From [Phialemoniopsis] sp. UDSM-2020 (taxonomy: Eukaryota > Ascomycota > Sordariomycetes > Thyridiales > Thyridiaceae): DNA of 64,000 nt. Both the position numbers and the translations under genes were made by a program. Positions 54,317 to 64,000 of the stretch are shown piece by piece (the first letter of the stretch is position 1; each line of letters opens with the position of its first letter). Location: NCBI GenBank assembly GCA_018873225.1, contig JAEILZ010000004.1, positions 310,001 through 374,000 of the forward strand, in the 5' to 3' direction. Under the pieces are notes generated by a model that had not been told where the DNA came from, did not search any database, and was given only the letters and a program-made list of their open reading frames with translations.

Positions 54317-56509
54317 GTGTACGGGTTGACTTCGGTCGCTATGAAGGGAGTCTTCGGACTGGGGGAGGGAAAAATGTCGCTTTGTGTAGCAATCAACGGA
54401 ATTCCGGCGGTTGCTGAATCGCCTGGCTCAACGGCAAGCAGAGTCGCCCAAGGCCTCAATGCAGCGAGTAGTATTCGCTCGTCACGCACTCGCAGTGCTG
54501 ATTGAGCCCATGTGAGCCCTGTAATCGGTTACAGATGCGCTTGAATGACAAGAACAGTGGTTGTAGAAGGAGGATGTTGAAGTCTTGCAGCCTCGGCAGA
54601 GCAATTTGGTGTTGCGAAGTCGGGATGATTTGGGGCTGTTGGCTGATCCTAAGCACAAAAAGCTTATTGATGGTTCTAGAACGTCATCAGAAGGTGGGCG
54701 AGTGGGAGGGATAGGGTGGTGTGTATGTGTGTCAGACGGTCTCCTCCGAGTGTGTGGGCATCTGCCTTTGTTTCACAACGCCCGCCGCACACGGTGTCTG
54801 CCTCGTCTCGGACCTTGTACTGGCAGATGGAGCTATGGATCGCTCAACCAATTTACAGCTCAGGCACGCAGAGACATGTCGGTAGAAGGCAACCAAACGT
54901 TGGTTGAAGGGCAGGGCCATGATAAAATCTCACTCCCTAGGAGCATCCGCGGATTTCCATGGGTGCTAATCTACAGCTAGCCGGTCGCCAAAGCATACAC
55001 AGAACGGCAAATCCCATCACCCCAAAGCTTGGTTACATGGGCGAGAAGTGGATCAAAGTGGCCCTGGCCTGCTGCTAGCAAAAACCCCTCGATCAAGCGC
55101 TCCATTTGAATGAGAAAGTCTCTCAGCGCTAGAGCTAACTGCAACCTGGTACCTCTACCATATGGGGCTCGCACCGATAAGTCCGCCGCGCCGAAGCCAA
55201 TTTCCAGGTCACAAGCAATTCATCGTCACCTAGCTTGCATGATGACTCAACTGATCACTCTGATGCCCTGGCCTTTCGGATTTACTGTTCACATGCTGAC
55301 CCGAGCCAACAAGCCTGATCTCTTTCTATTCTAGCTCCCATTGAATCAGTTGCTGATCTGTAGAGGATAACGAAATCCTGTCGTCCGGAGTGGTTTCCTG
55401 CTTACTTCATGCAAGGCAAAATCCATTCCGCAATGGACCTCGAGACGGCCTGTTCCTTGCCCGCCCCGCAATCAAGATAACAACAGCCCTACAGAAGTAG
55501 CCAGTGCAAGCAGGTAATGCATGGATGGATTTTAGCTCTGAAAATTAAGCTTAGCTGTTGGAGCCGCTGGAGTACGTCGCATAGACTTGTGCGAACAACG
55601 ACCATCAATGCTGCTGTCAAGCCTGGACTCAAAATGAAGAATGATGTCTGTCAATTTATTCAGGTCATATCAAAGATTGATCGCCGATTGAAAAGTGTCA
55701 TTGAACAATGCAAGGACTAGCGGTGAAAATATGCCTCTTTTCCTGTAATTGACGCAAGGACTACCTGAATGGTGTCGGTGTTTCGCCGCCTGTAAGCGCC
55801 GCCCCGAATTTCCCGAGCGGTGCGGCCAGCATCGCATCGCCGAGGCCGAACTTGTCTTCGGACAATTCGAGTACTGCCCACCCTACTAGTCGATCACGAC
55901 TTCTAGTCTCTGAGTTAGCAAACTTTGGGTATGTTTTGTTCAAAAACTAAGAAGTATGTGTGTTGGCAGCAAGCTTGGAAGACATCTTTTCTACAATTGT
56001 AATGATTTGGCCCTGGCGGTCTGGGTTGATTCGCAACGATCGTCTATGACTGAGGTCTTCCTTTGTCAAGTGCATTGTCTATACGATAAAGAATTCGCTT
56101 TGGTCGAGTTCGCTTGATTGAAAACAGGAGTTACCCTTACATCAAAGGGAAATCATCGTCAACCATTGTGAGAGACCAAAGTTGTATTGTAGTCTCACGA
56201 ACACAAAGGCAACAAGAAGAACAATTAGATTATATTCGAACAACATAGCAGGTTTCATTGTCTGATTGTACAAAGCTACTATCATATCCAACGATGTCGA
56301 GATGTATAAAGCACTCAAGTCCGTTGGCTCAACATGTCGTTTATCTTGCTCATCATCAGCATATTCATTTCTTCACTCCGACCTGCAAAGCGGCTTTGTC
56401 TCACGATACTTGCACAACTTGTCATCGGCATTCACTCACTCCAGCCAGCATCCTTGCGGATCAACAGCCCCAGTTCGGATCGATTATCAGCCTCGAAAAG
56501 TCAATCGAC
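54317..56509. other. 2.2-kb intergenic region
   Basis: No recognisable gene is present. The next gene's frame is open back to 56258 with other ATGs (56258, 56294), but the upstream residues are atypical for it. The region between divergent genes probably holds long promoters. Confidence 0.45.
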
Positions 56510-57256
56510 ATGGCTCGCAAGACTCGGAGTTCCACCGCTGCAGTTCGCCAGAATGCGAGAGACCCAGCGAGTGTAACCAATATCTCGAATTCGTCAACCG
56601 ATTCAAACAACACAATTTTCTCGATATCGCCCCGGGCAACTGCCGCTGGTCGTACCCTCAAGAGGAAGAGGACCCCAAGTCTGCCCCAGACTCGAAGCCG
56701 TGCCAATGCCCCACGGACGGACAATACTGACACGCCCTCTTCGCCTGCAGTATCAGACGCAGGAAGTGATGACTCGACAGGCTCGGCCAGGTCTGTCATC
56801 TTCGTCGAGCCTACCTCGCTCAGAGAGAGGGTTGCGATCCTGGAGAGAAGAGTCGAACCGCTGGACGGTATTCAAGTCATGATGGCCGGACTGCCCGGTG
56901 ATCCCAACAATGACTTCTACATGGCTATCCAGCGTCAACTGACCCCTTGGTATAGGTTCTCTCATGAGATCCAACAGGAACTACGGCGGCTGACCGACAG
57001 AATTGACACTCTAGAACGAGAGAAGGCAGAGTCGAGTGGTCGAGAGAACTCGGCCACGAAGATCTTTGACCTCGATGCGCACTTCGACAGCAACGAAGAC
57101 GCACCATACGACCTTGAAGACCATGAGGACGGGAGCGACGATGACTTTTACGAGCAGCTGGAAGAAGCTGCCCGCGCGGCGAAGCGTCAACGTCTGGATC
57201 CTGATTCTTGTTCAAGTGAGACGGTCACTTCTCTAGATGAGTTTACCATCTGCTAG
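56510..57256 (+). CDS. hypothetical nuclear coiled-coil protein
   Basis: Intronless, 248 aa from the ATG at 56510 (gacATGG). No family is recognised. The first 100 residues are basic and Ser/Thr-rich with a likely nuclear localisation signal (RTLKRKRTPS, ~48-57). Two short heptad-like helices follow (LRERVAILERRVEPL; ELRRLTDRIDTLEREKA), then a strongly acidic segment (DLEDHEDGSDDDFYEQLEE) and a basic AAKRQRL near the end. The composition suggests a nuclear or chromatin-associated scaffold, but this is only inference. Longer in-frame starts up to 56258 are possible. Confidence 0.5.
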   Translation: MARKTRSSTAAVRQNARDPASVTNISNSSTDSNNTIFSISPRATAAGRTLKRKRTPSLPQTRSRANAPRTDNTDTPSSPAVSDAGSDDSTGSARSVIFVEPTSLRERVAILERRVEPLDGIQVMMAGLPGDPNNDFYMAIQRQLTPWYRFSHEIQQELRRLTDRIDTLEREKAESSGRENSATKIFDLDAHFDSNEDAPYDLEDHEDGSDDDFYEQLEEAARAAKRQRLDPDSCSSETVTSLDEFTIC

Positions 57257-58000
57257 TTCTTTGCATACATCGCGTTGCTTATCTTTCCTAGCTGTCCATG
57301 ATCTAGTTCAATTTAGCGTTTCTCTGCTTCTACCTAAATTCGTGGCAAAGCCCATCAAAGACTCGATTAAGTGCGCAAAGTGTTCTGGCTCAACAAGTGA
57401 AGTAGCCGTTTTGTAAATATAGTTTTGTGCAGGAATAATTGAACCTGGCCAGTCCGCCCTCACACACCTTTGCTGATCCTCAATAGAATTGCATTGGAAC
57501 AAAGCGTAGCCGTAACCTTGTCGGACATTCGCATCTTGGCTTTCTTGGCTTGGTGCGGTTCGTGAGACGCGAAATTACGGCTAAATTGCCGTGCTCCGGT
57601 GGCACTGATCCGGTGAAGTAAAGTCCGTACGCGAGAGACTCCCGGCCTATGATTGACTAGCTTATCTCCTTCAGGAATTGTGGTTTAAAAGCTCTTTCAG
57701 TGGCCGATGCAATGGAATGCTACCCAATTAGTACGCTCGAGATCCTACGTTGTCGCTCGACAACTAGCACGGTGGCATAGATGTACTTGAATGCCCGGAT
57801 TCCCAAGCACTGAACAGCCAATATGCTTTGAGCCGGGATTACGCGACATATTAAAGTCGAAGAGGCTCTTATAATCTGCCCCTCACTGCCATGCATGCAT
57901 ATAAAGAGAGGAGCTGCTACCGAACTCCCGCCTTCCTGAAGACGAAGGAAGGATTTCCGGGCCAAGCACCTTCTATCTCGGCCTCCAGCATTTCATCATT
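57257..58000. other. intergenic and promoter of the DUF8021 gene
   Basis: No gene is seen. A TATA box lies near the right end. AT content is high at 57400-57430 and around 57840. Confidence 0.5.
57900..57906 (+). promoter_or_regulatory. TATA box upstream of the DUF8021 gene
   Basis: TATAAAG, 95 nt upstream of the start codon. Confidence 0.5.
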
Positions 58001-58810
58001 ATGCACCACTTGCTACTCCTCCTCGCGGGTCTGGCCAGCCATGCCTCCGCAGCATGCGATCGTGCCATGCTGAAGGACATCACAGCGGCCTACCTCAAGG
58101 CCCAGGCCGCCGGCGACCCCAAGATGCCCGCGCTCGGCGCCGCCGTCAACTACACCGAGAACGACGTCGTCATGGACATCTCCAAGGGCGTGCTGTCGCA
58201 GCCCGTCGTCGTCGACTTCGACCGCAGCCTGCTCGACACGACGCAGTGCGCTACCTTCACCGAGATCTCGGCCGCCACCAACGAGCACCCCTACGTGATC
58301 CACACGCGCATCCTCCTCGGCGAGGACGGCAAGATCGGCACGATCCAGTCCGTCGTCGCCGACGCGGGTGACTGGGCCTTCAACGCCACGGGCCACCTGT
58401 ACTGGAACAAGCTCGAGAACTGGGATCCGATCCCGGCCGACAAGCGCGACAGCCGCGAGGTCATCCAGGCCGCGGGCGACGCGTACCTCGACAACTGGGG
58501 CGACTACAGCGTGCCGGTGCCGTACGGCACGCCCTGCGCGCGGCTCGAGGGCGGCATGTACACGGGCAGCGAGGCGACCAAGAACAACACGTGCACCATG
58601 GGCGAGTTCCCGGAGGCGTTCAAGGTGACGAACCGCCGATACGTCATCGACGAGGAGGTTGGCGGCGTCGACATCTTCAACGACTTCCCATTCATCGACA
58701 CGACCAGGCCTGAGGGGACGCCGAGCACGAACTTCATGCGTATCGAGGGTGGAGAGATCCGGTACATCCATGAGAATACGGTGTGCGCGACGAAGGACTG
58801 CGGCAGATGA
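58001..58810 (+). CDS. secreted DUF8021 (SnoaL-like) protein
   Basis: Intronless, 269 aa. A signal peptide with a Leu-rich core is followed by cleavage near SHASA-ACDR. The mature part carries the marks of the fungal DUF8021 family: ACDRAMLKDITAAYL, VNYTENDVVMDI, LDTTQCATFTEI, VVADAGDWAFNATGHLYW, ENWDPIPADKRDSREVIQAAGDAYLD, GTPCARLEGGMYTG and a C-terminal IEGGEIRYIHENTVC. Six cysteines are likely paired. The family has a SnoaL/NTF2-like cone fold; function is not established, and it is often found in secretomes and near biosynthetic genes. It is convergent with a Zn2Cys6 gene 139 nt away. Confidence 0.85.
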   Translation: MHHLLLLLAGLASHASAACDRAMLKDITAAYLKAQAAGDPKMPALGAAVNYTENDVVMDISKGVLSQPVVVDFDRSLLDTTQCATFTEISAATNEHPYVIHTRILLGEDGKIGTIQSVVADAGDWAFNATGHLYWNKLENWDPIPADKRDSREVIQAAGDAYLDNWGDYSVPVPYGTPCARLEGGMYTGSEATKNNTCTMGEFPEAFKVTNRRYVIDEEVGGVDIFNDFPFIDTTRPEGTPSTNFMRIEGGEIRYIHENTVCATKDCGR

Positions 58811-58949
58811 GCTTGTTTTGGTCCAGTGTTTGGAAGGAGGGGGGATGGGTGCCAATGTACATACGCCTGGAGATATAAAAGAGACAAGGGAATGAATTTG
58901 CCTTTATACATTACGCAATCTCCGGAAGAACCATCTCGCTGTTGTTGCT

Positions 58950-59717
58950 TTAGTTGGCTTGCTGTGAGCTAATGCCATCCCCCGCTCGATCTACCTGGCT
59001 CGAGAGCTCGATCAAAGCAGACTCAAGATAGGTATAATCTGTTTGCCGTGAGGTAGACTGCATGCCATGGACAATTGCTAGTCCGCCATTGAGGTGAACA
59101 GGCGTGGAGTTTGGATGACCTTGTAGGATCTCGATCGTTGCGAAAAGAACACATGCTAGAGCTGCTAACTCCTTGCTGTTGAGTGATCCATCAAGGCTTG
59201 CATTGAGAGCCCGAATAGCCATGTTGTAATGGATAGTCGGCAAGCCCGGGGTCTCACTTGCATTTTCTTGAGGCGGTAGGTAATGGGACCTGCTTAAGGC
59301 GCTGATTGCAAGGGCAGCGTAGTAGATGCTTGGCTCCGCGTGTGCGGCGCAGAGGATAATGCTCTCCCACAAAGGATCATCGTAGAACAAGGCGAACTCA
59401 CCAGCACAGACGTGCTGGAAGTAAGCGAAGATGTCCGCCTCGGAACCAGCCTGGCTCAGCAGGTGGGGTGGCAAGGAGACGATGACCGCCGGACGTGTCG
59501 GAACGAAGTCACAGCGCCAGCCAGCCCTGGTGCATTGAGCGCAAGCCGGTTTCGTCTCGTCACATTTCTTGTGTCTAGTTCTGAAAAAGGAAGAGTTCAG
59601 TTGGTGTGCGTGGGGTGAGCTATCGATGGGCGTTCGACCATACTTGCAAGTTTGACATCCGGTCTTGACCTTGACCACTCCCCTAGCACCGTTCCGAGAC
59701 TTTCTTACGGTCCCCAT
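58950..59717 (-). CDS. short Zn2Cys6 protein, probably truncated
   Basis: Two exons (59717-59644, 59580-58950) encode 234 aa. The intron splits the zinc cluster; once joined it reads C-QT-C-KTRHKK-C-DETKPA-C-AQ-C-TRAGWR-C (residues 21-48), a perfect match. The following ~180 residues (DIFAYFQHVCAGEFALFYDDPLWESIILCAA, YYAALAISALSR, YNMAIRALNASL) match the start of the fungal TF domain of Zn2Cys6 proteins, which normally extends 250 or more residues further. The frame ends at SSQQAN-stop just before the 3' end of the convergent DUF8021 gene, with no room for more exons, so the protein looks C-terminally truncated. Confidence 0.75.
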   Translation of the reverse strand: MGTVRKSRNGARGVVKVKTGCQTCKYGRTPIDSSPHAHQLNSSFFRTRHKKCDETKPACAQCTRAGWRCDFVPTRPAVIVSLPPHLLSQAGSEADIFAYFQHVCAGEFALFYDDPLWESIILCAAHAEPSIYYAALAISALSRSHYLPPQENASETPGLPTIHYNMAIRALNASLDGSLNSKELAALACVLFATIEILQGHPNSTPVHLNGGLAIVHGMQSTSRQTDYTYLESALIELSSQVDRAGDGISSQQAN

Positions 59718-60241
59718 GGCGATTCTAGATCTCTCATGAGTTTTCGATCATATCTCATCACCTTGATAGCTCTAGACTTCATGCTGGCCGGGATTGCCGT
59801 CAGAAAATTTGGTGGACGAAGCTTGATGCACACGAGGGAACGTCAAGATAAGCTGCAGCTGCCTCCAACATTGGCACCTTAGACTTCTTCGGGACTGGCG
59901 GGACTTGTGTTCTCGCAGCTTCATTGGCTAGGGCGTAACTTGGGATGTACCTTTTGGCGCTGACTCCGCTTTCTTCCGGCCGACATTATGCGACTACCGT
60001 TGGGAAAGACAACATTCTCCTGGAGAGAGAAATACAGATGATCTGATAGGACGCTGCGTAAACTGACACTTGCCATCCTCTAGGTCATTCAGCTATGACT
60101 CCGCAGCTCATTTGTCTAAGCATCATGGAGATCACTCGAAAGGCGCGAACTCAAGTATAAAAGCGAAAGAGAAGCCCCCGTTACTACAAAACCGATGTCC
60201 TTTATTCATTGATGCTTTTCTGTTTTGTGTAACACTCGATC
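59718..60241. other. divergent promoter region, Zn2Cys6 gene and epoxide hydrolase
   Basis: This 524-bp spacer lies between head-to-head genes. A TATA box precedes the epoxide hydrolase. No gene is seen. Confidence 0.45.
60156..60163 (+). promoter_or_regulatory. TATA box of the epoxide hydrolase gene
   Basis: TATAAAAG, 79-86 nt upstream of the start codon. Confidence 0.55.
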
Positions 60242-61537
60242 ATGTCTGCCTCTCCATTCGAGACAATCGTCTCCAATGAGAAGCTTGAGCGCTTGCAGCA
60301 GAAGCTTGCACTCACAGAGTTTCCCGATGATACTCCAACCGGTGCGTCATGGAATTGGGGGCCACCCGTCGCCGAGATCAAACGGCTCGTCGGTGTCTGG
60401 CAGTCTTCCTATGACTGGCGGAAGGTCGAGTCACGACTCAACACACTCCCTCAATACCTCGTCCCAGTTTACGTCGAAGGATTTGGAACCTACAGCATCC
60501 ACTGCATTCACAAGAAAAGCACATCGGCCAAGGCAATCCCTCTCCTGTTTCTGCACGGATGGCCAGGTAGCTTTTTGGAATGCACCAAAATTATTGATGA
60601 CCTGGTCAATGGCCCTTCCGGGGCGCCGACATTCCACGTTGTCGCACCGAGCCTAATTGACTTTGGGTTCTCTTCTCCGAGTGTAAAGGTGGGTTCCTGA
60701 CCAGGCTTTCTGAGACATTTTCGGAAGATACTCAGACTGAAACACAACTACAGAAAGGATTCAACATGGATCAGCATGCTGAAGCCTACGACAAGCTAAT
60801 GCAGCAGCTAGGGTACGATCAATATGGTGCGTACAGTCAGCATGCCTTCCCTCTACACGAACTGACGATCTCTTCAAGTCATCCAAGCTGGTGATCTTGG
60901 CTGCCTCGTTACTAGGTACATAGTCAAGAAAAACGGAATGCGATGCAAGGGGTACCACACAAACACGTCCTGGCCCGCTCAGCCTGATGCCGAAAAACAC
61001 CCAGACCTATACAACAAGCCCTTGACCGAGGAAGAGAAAGAAGGACTAGCTCGGCTTGCTGTCTTCTCTCAGGAGGGGCACGGGTATTACAAACAGATGT
61101 CGACCAAGCCACTCACGATCGGGTACGGGCTCAGAGATAGCCCGGTGGCTCTACTGGCCTGGATGTATGAGAAATTGCGTGACTGGAGTGATGAGTATCC
61201 CTGGACGGACGAGGAGATCTTGACGTGGGTCAGCATCTACTATTTCGCAACGGCCGGGCCGGAAGCCGCGAGTAACATCTACTATGCGATGGAACACAGT
61301 GACCCTCCTGCATTCGCCGCATCACAGAGCTACGTCAATGTCCCTATTGGGGTTGCTAGGTTTCAGAACGACTTGGTCGTACTGCCCAAGGCTTGGAATG
61401 AGACCCTCGGCCCAGTTGTGTTCACGAGTGAGCATGAGAGGGGCGGGCACTTTGCGGCATGGGAGCGCCCTGATGCTATCATTGCCGATCTCCGAAATAT
61501 GTTTAGCAAGTCGCCTTTCGCGTCTCTAGCCGTATGA
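60242..61537 (+). CDS. epoxide hydrolase (EHN-type alpha/beta hydrolase)
   Basis: Three exons (60242-60688, 60754-60826, 60879-61537) encode 392 aa. The N-terminal EHN segment (residues 1-100: FPDDTPTGASWNWG, YDWRKVESRLNTLPQYLVPV) marks the microsomal/juvenile-hormone type. The oxyanion loop is HGWPGS (~105-110), the nucleophile elbow QAGDLGCLV gives Asp179, and the catalytic histidine is in ERGGHFAAWERPD. A membrane anchor is absent, so the enzyme is probably soluble. It opens epoxides to diols in detoxification or secondary metabolism. The divergent truncated Zn2Cys6 gene suggests, but does not prove, local regulation. Confidence 0.9.
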
Positions 61538-62482
61538 AATAAAGTTAGGTAATCGATATTCAACTCTCGTGTCATTCTTGTTCAACATGACAACATACGA
61601 AAACCAAGGCTATGCGGCTAGCCGATCACAATCAATGAAGTGATCAACATGACCTGATGTTGAAACATTTATCGGAACAATAAGCCGAGTGATCGCCCCT
61701 TGAGTAAAGCATTCCCCTGATACCCGAACCTGGACATGGTCATGTTCGAGCAACATCTCTGCCGTGCCAAGCAGACAAGGAGAATGTAATGTCATCTTAG
61801 TTCTTACATGAGACCAAGCTTACTGTTTCACAAAAGATTAAGTCTTCCATTTACTGGACGGCTACTTTGCCTTACCGTCTTGGCTGATTCTTACTGCCAT
61901 GTTGGGTCACGGTGTGCCTACACCGCATGTGCTGTGCAACTTGATCAACCAAACCCAGTGCAAGATGACGGGACTACGTGCCTGCAGTCTTGAACGACTG
62001 AGAGTTGAAAATACTCAGGTATGAACTCGTTTACTGATGTAGTCTCTGCTGCAAATGTTTCATAGATATTGCTTAGGATGGTGCTTAGGCTTTTTACTAC
62101 CGAACATGCATCGTATAAGGACATATCCAAGGTCTCCAAGTGCAATGTTGCACATACTCCTCACAAGGTATCAACGCCAAGGCTCTGAGCCGTCACCGAC
62201 CAAGATCAGCTGCCGTGGGTGTACTCAGTTTGATGGAATGTGTGGTACGTGTGTCCGATGATCTGCATTCACCATGTTGATTCGAGAGTGTGAATGACCA
62301 ATTGCTAGACGAGTTGCTTGCAAAGGAACGATGCAGGAAACATAAAGCTCGAGTTGTCTATATAAAACCGAGCTTTTCCTCTCTCAAACCTATGGTCAAT
62401 ATCCTCGAACGGCATCCCTCTACACACTTCAACGAATAAATCATTACAAGCCAAAACAAGCTGTTCAATTCCTCCTCTTTCG
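61538..62482. other. intergenic and promoter of the Cys-rich peptide gene
   Basis: No gene is seen. A TATA box lies near the right end. Confidence 0.5.
62359..62367 (+). promoter_or_regulatory. TATA box of the Cys-rich peptide gene
   Basis: TATATAAAA, 116-124 nt upstream of the start codon. Confidence 0.5.
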
Positions 62483-62872
62483 ATGCTCTCAAAGATGCTC
62501 ACCATCAAGAACATCATCCTCATTGCCTTGGCTAACGGCATCAGTGCCAGCCCAGCCAGCACGACCGAGTGCGGCGACCTGGGTGTGATGGAGGCCCCAG
62601 CAGGCGTCGATCCAAACAACGTTCGCGCCTGTGCTGGCCATCCTCTGGGCAACGCAGCTAGCACGCTGGCCAAGCGCGACTGCTGGTGGGGCAGGGCCAC
62701 TGGGTGCACGAAGAACTACTGCTGGAAGAAGTGCGGCGGGGATGGGCAATGGTGCTGGACGGCCGCGCACGACGGCTGGGGCGAATGGATCAAGTGCTCT
62801 AGGGACGAGGACTGCAACGAGAGTATGCCTTGCAGCCAGGGAAACTGCAAGGACTGTGGATGTAGCTGCTGA
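62483..62872 (+). CDS. secreted cysteine-rich peptide precursor with Kex2 site
   Basis: Intronless, 129 aa. A signal peptide (about residues 1-22) is followed by a propeptide of about 43 residues containing two cysteines and ending LAKR, a Kex2 cleavage site. The mature peptide would be residues 66-129 (64 aa) with 12 cysteines and several tryptophans: DCWWGRATGC, NYCWKKCGG, WCWTAAHDGWGEW, then a Cys-dense tail CKDCGCSC. The design is that of fungal secreted effectors, antimicrobial peptides or killer-type proteins; no family is recognised with confidence, so the activity is unknown. The gene stands alone, with a TATA box. Confidence 0.75.
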   Translation: MLSKMLTIKNIILIALANGISASPASTTECGDLGVMEAPAGVDPNNVRACAGHPLGNAASTLAKRDCWWGRATGCTKNYCWKKCGGDGQWCWTAAHDGWGEWIKCSRDEDCNESMPCSQGNCKDCGCSC

Positions 62873-63671
62873 GCCGGATTTCGGGTGTAGAGGTATGCCT
62901 TGCTATGTAGGAGGGAGGCAGGACTGGGCCAGTGCGAGAGATGTGGGGAGCATTCGAGATGTATTCGGTCCTTAATAATTACCTGCAATGATCAAACATC
63001 GGGTTTCACCTGTAATCATGAGACGGTCAGTTCCGACACAGTGATCAATCACAGTGGCCAACTTCATGCATATAACCTACATTTGAATAAGGACAACAGT
63101 TCTCCATGAAGTATATCATAATAACACCGTCACCCTTGCTTGAAATTGACCTGTGGTGACTGAATGTGCAGATGGCTAGACACGGGTGTGTAATGTAGGC
63201 TTTGAGCTCGACCATGGTTGTCGGACATGAGGTACCAAGAAGTCCGTGGCTTCGGCGTGACTACACACGGCGTGCACTGACCGAATGAGATAGTTCTGTC
63301 AATCTTGGGTCAGAAAGCTCTAGTGCGAGAAGAAAACAGACGATAACCACACATATTCTGCAGGCCCTGATGACTCCCATGGAATTCGAGAGGGTTTTCA
63401 GTCCTGTCCAGTCGACTATATATGCCCATCAGCTGTCCCCGGATCTTCACCACATACCCTGTCAGTGTTCTATTCAAGGCACTCTGAAATCCGGTCTGAT
63501 ACGACCCCAAAGAATCCCCCAATCCTCACTGCCTTGACGCTCTTGTGAAACCTACGCGTATATTGACTTGCACCAGCCAGCTCTTTGCACCTTGCATCTC
63601 AGCCAACCACCTGCGTGCTTTCTCGACACATCATCCTCACAACACAATCACTCCAAAACAAGGCTGCAGAA
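62873..63671. other. intergenic, nothing recognised
   Basis: It lies between two plus-strand genes. No gene or repeat is seen. Confidence 0.5.
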
Positions 63672-64000
63672 ATGGCAAAGGGGAAACCTTTACAGGACGG
63701 CGACATTTACCATCTGTTCAAGAACCTCGGCAAGGCATCATCATCTTCCGCCGAATTCGACAAGCAGCAATGGGTCGAAAGCCTGAGCTCGGAGCACAAA
63801 GACTTGCTTAAGCTTGAGATCGAGACGCTTGGAGACACATGGATGGCTGAGCTCCATTCATTTCTCTTAACGGAGGAATTTCTTCGATTGAAAAGGTTCC
63901 TCGCTGCCGAGACTTCAATGGGAAGAAAGTGGTTACCCTCCGCAAATGACCTATACTCTTGGTAGGATCTCTTCCCGTGCTACAATCCACCTGGATGCCA
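63672..64000 (+). CDS. uracil-DNA glycosylase, N-terminal exon (cut by window end)
   Basis: The first exon is 63672-63961, ending at a GTAGGA donor inside the codon after LYS; the rest lies outside the window. The 96 residues visible include QQWVESLSSEHKDLLKLEIETLGDTWM (here in two parts, ~37-50 and ~51-63), then LKRFLAAE and WLPSANDLYSW. This matches the helix-rich start of family-1 uracil-DNA glycosylases (WVESLxxEQxxLLxLExxTL, FLxLKxFL, FPPxxDxxSW). Catalytic motifs are not in the window. The protein removes uracil from DNA in base-excision repair. In-frame ATGs do not occur closer to the domain. Confidence 0.6.

Noticed and set aside
53489..54505. 338-codon plus-strand frame across the Zn2Cys6 start
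   Set aside because: It is antisense to the zinc-cluster exon, consists of Ala/Arg/Gly low complexity, and has no homology-like motif.
1..64000. CRISPR arrays, bacterial operons, rRNA genes or intact transposons
   Set aside because: No regularly spaced repeats, transposase or reverse-transcriptase motifs, long terminal repeats or 5S/18S/28S segments were recognised, and the DNA is clearly eukaryotic.

Overview
The window is nuclear DNA of a filamentous ascomycete (Pezizomycotina, most likely a sordariomycete). The evidence is the introns (mostly 49-70 nt, GTAAGT-type donors, CTAAC/CTGAC branch sites), the protein families (three Zn2Cys6 regulators, GH71/CBM24 mutanase, DUF8021 secreted protein, Nej1/XLF, Rtc1) and two unspliced tRNA-Arg genes. 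No species can be named. I placed every exon junction by eye, by joining reading frames.

Layout. 1-5.2 kb: the 3' part of an FAD monooxygenase fused to an acetoacetate-decarboxylase-like domain, an amidase and a VAO-type flavin oxidase. 5.5-9.8 kb: a secreted protein with a NucA/NucB-like nuclease domain, divergent from a SUKH (Smi1/Knr4)-like protein. 10.2-19.7 kb: a nitrogen-salvage cluster of an M20 carbamoyl/ureido amidohydrolase, a short Zn2Cys6 regulator, an AroM-family (Asp/Glu-racemase fold) protein, an NCS1 permease, a hydantoinase/dihydropyrimidinase-type amidohydrolase and allantoicase. Three of its promoter regions carry seven copies of a 12-bp word, CGGNAYTGTATC, which I found nowhere else in the window; it is a good candidate operator for the cluster regulator. 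20-25.3 kb: a secreted alpha-1,3-glucanase and the NHEJ factor XLF/Nej1. 25.3-39.5 kb: an isolated forkhead gene with very long non-coding flanks. 39.5-50.4 kb: housekeeping genes (Cactin, Rtc1/WDR24, AlaX-type editing protein), a head-to-head tRNA-Arg(ACG) pair and a probable gene relic. 50.9-64 kb: a large Zn2Cys6 activator, a coiled-coil nuclear protein, a DUF8021 secreted protein, a short Zn2Cys6 protein, an epoxide hydrolase, a Kex2-type cysteine-rich secreted peptide precursor and the 5' end of a uracil-DNA glycosylase gene.

How the genes may work together. The cluster contains what is needed to import an ureide or hydantoin ring (NCS1), possibly racemise it (AroM), open the ring (amidohydrolase) and release nitrogen (allantoicase, M20 enzyme). 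The nuclease/SUKH pair resembles a bacterial toxin-immunity arrangement inside a fungal genome. Both readings are inference from family and position.
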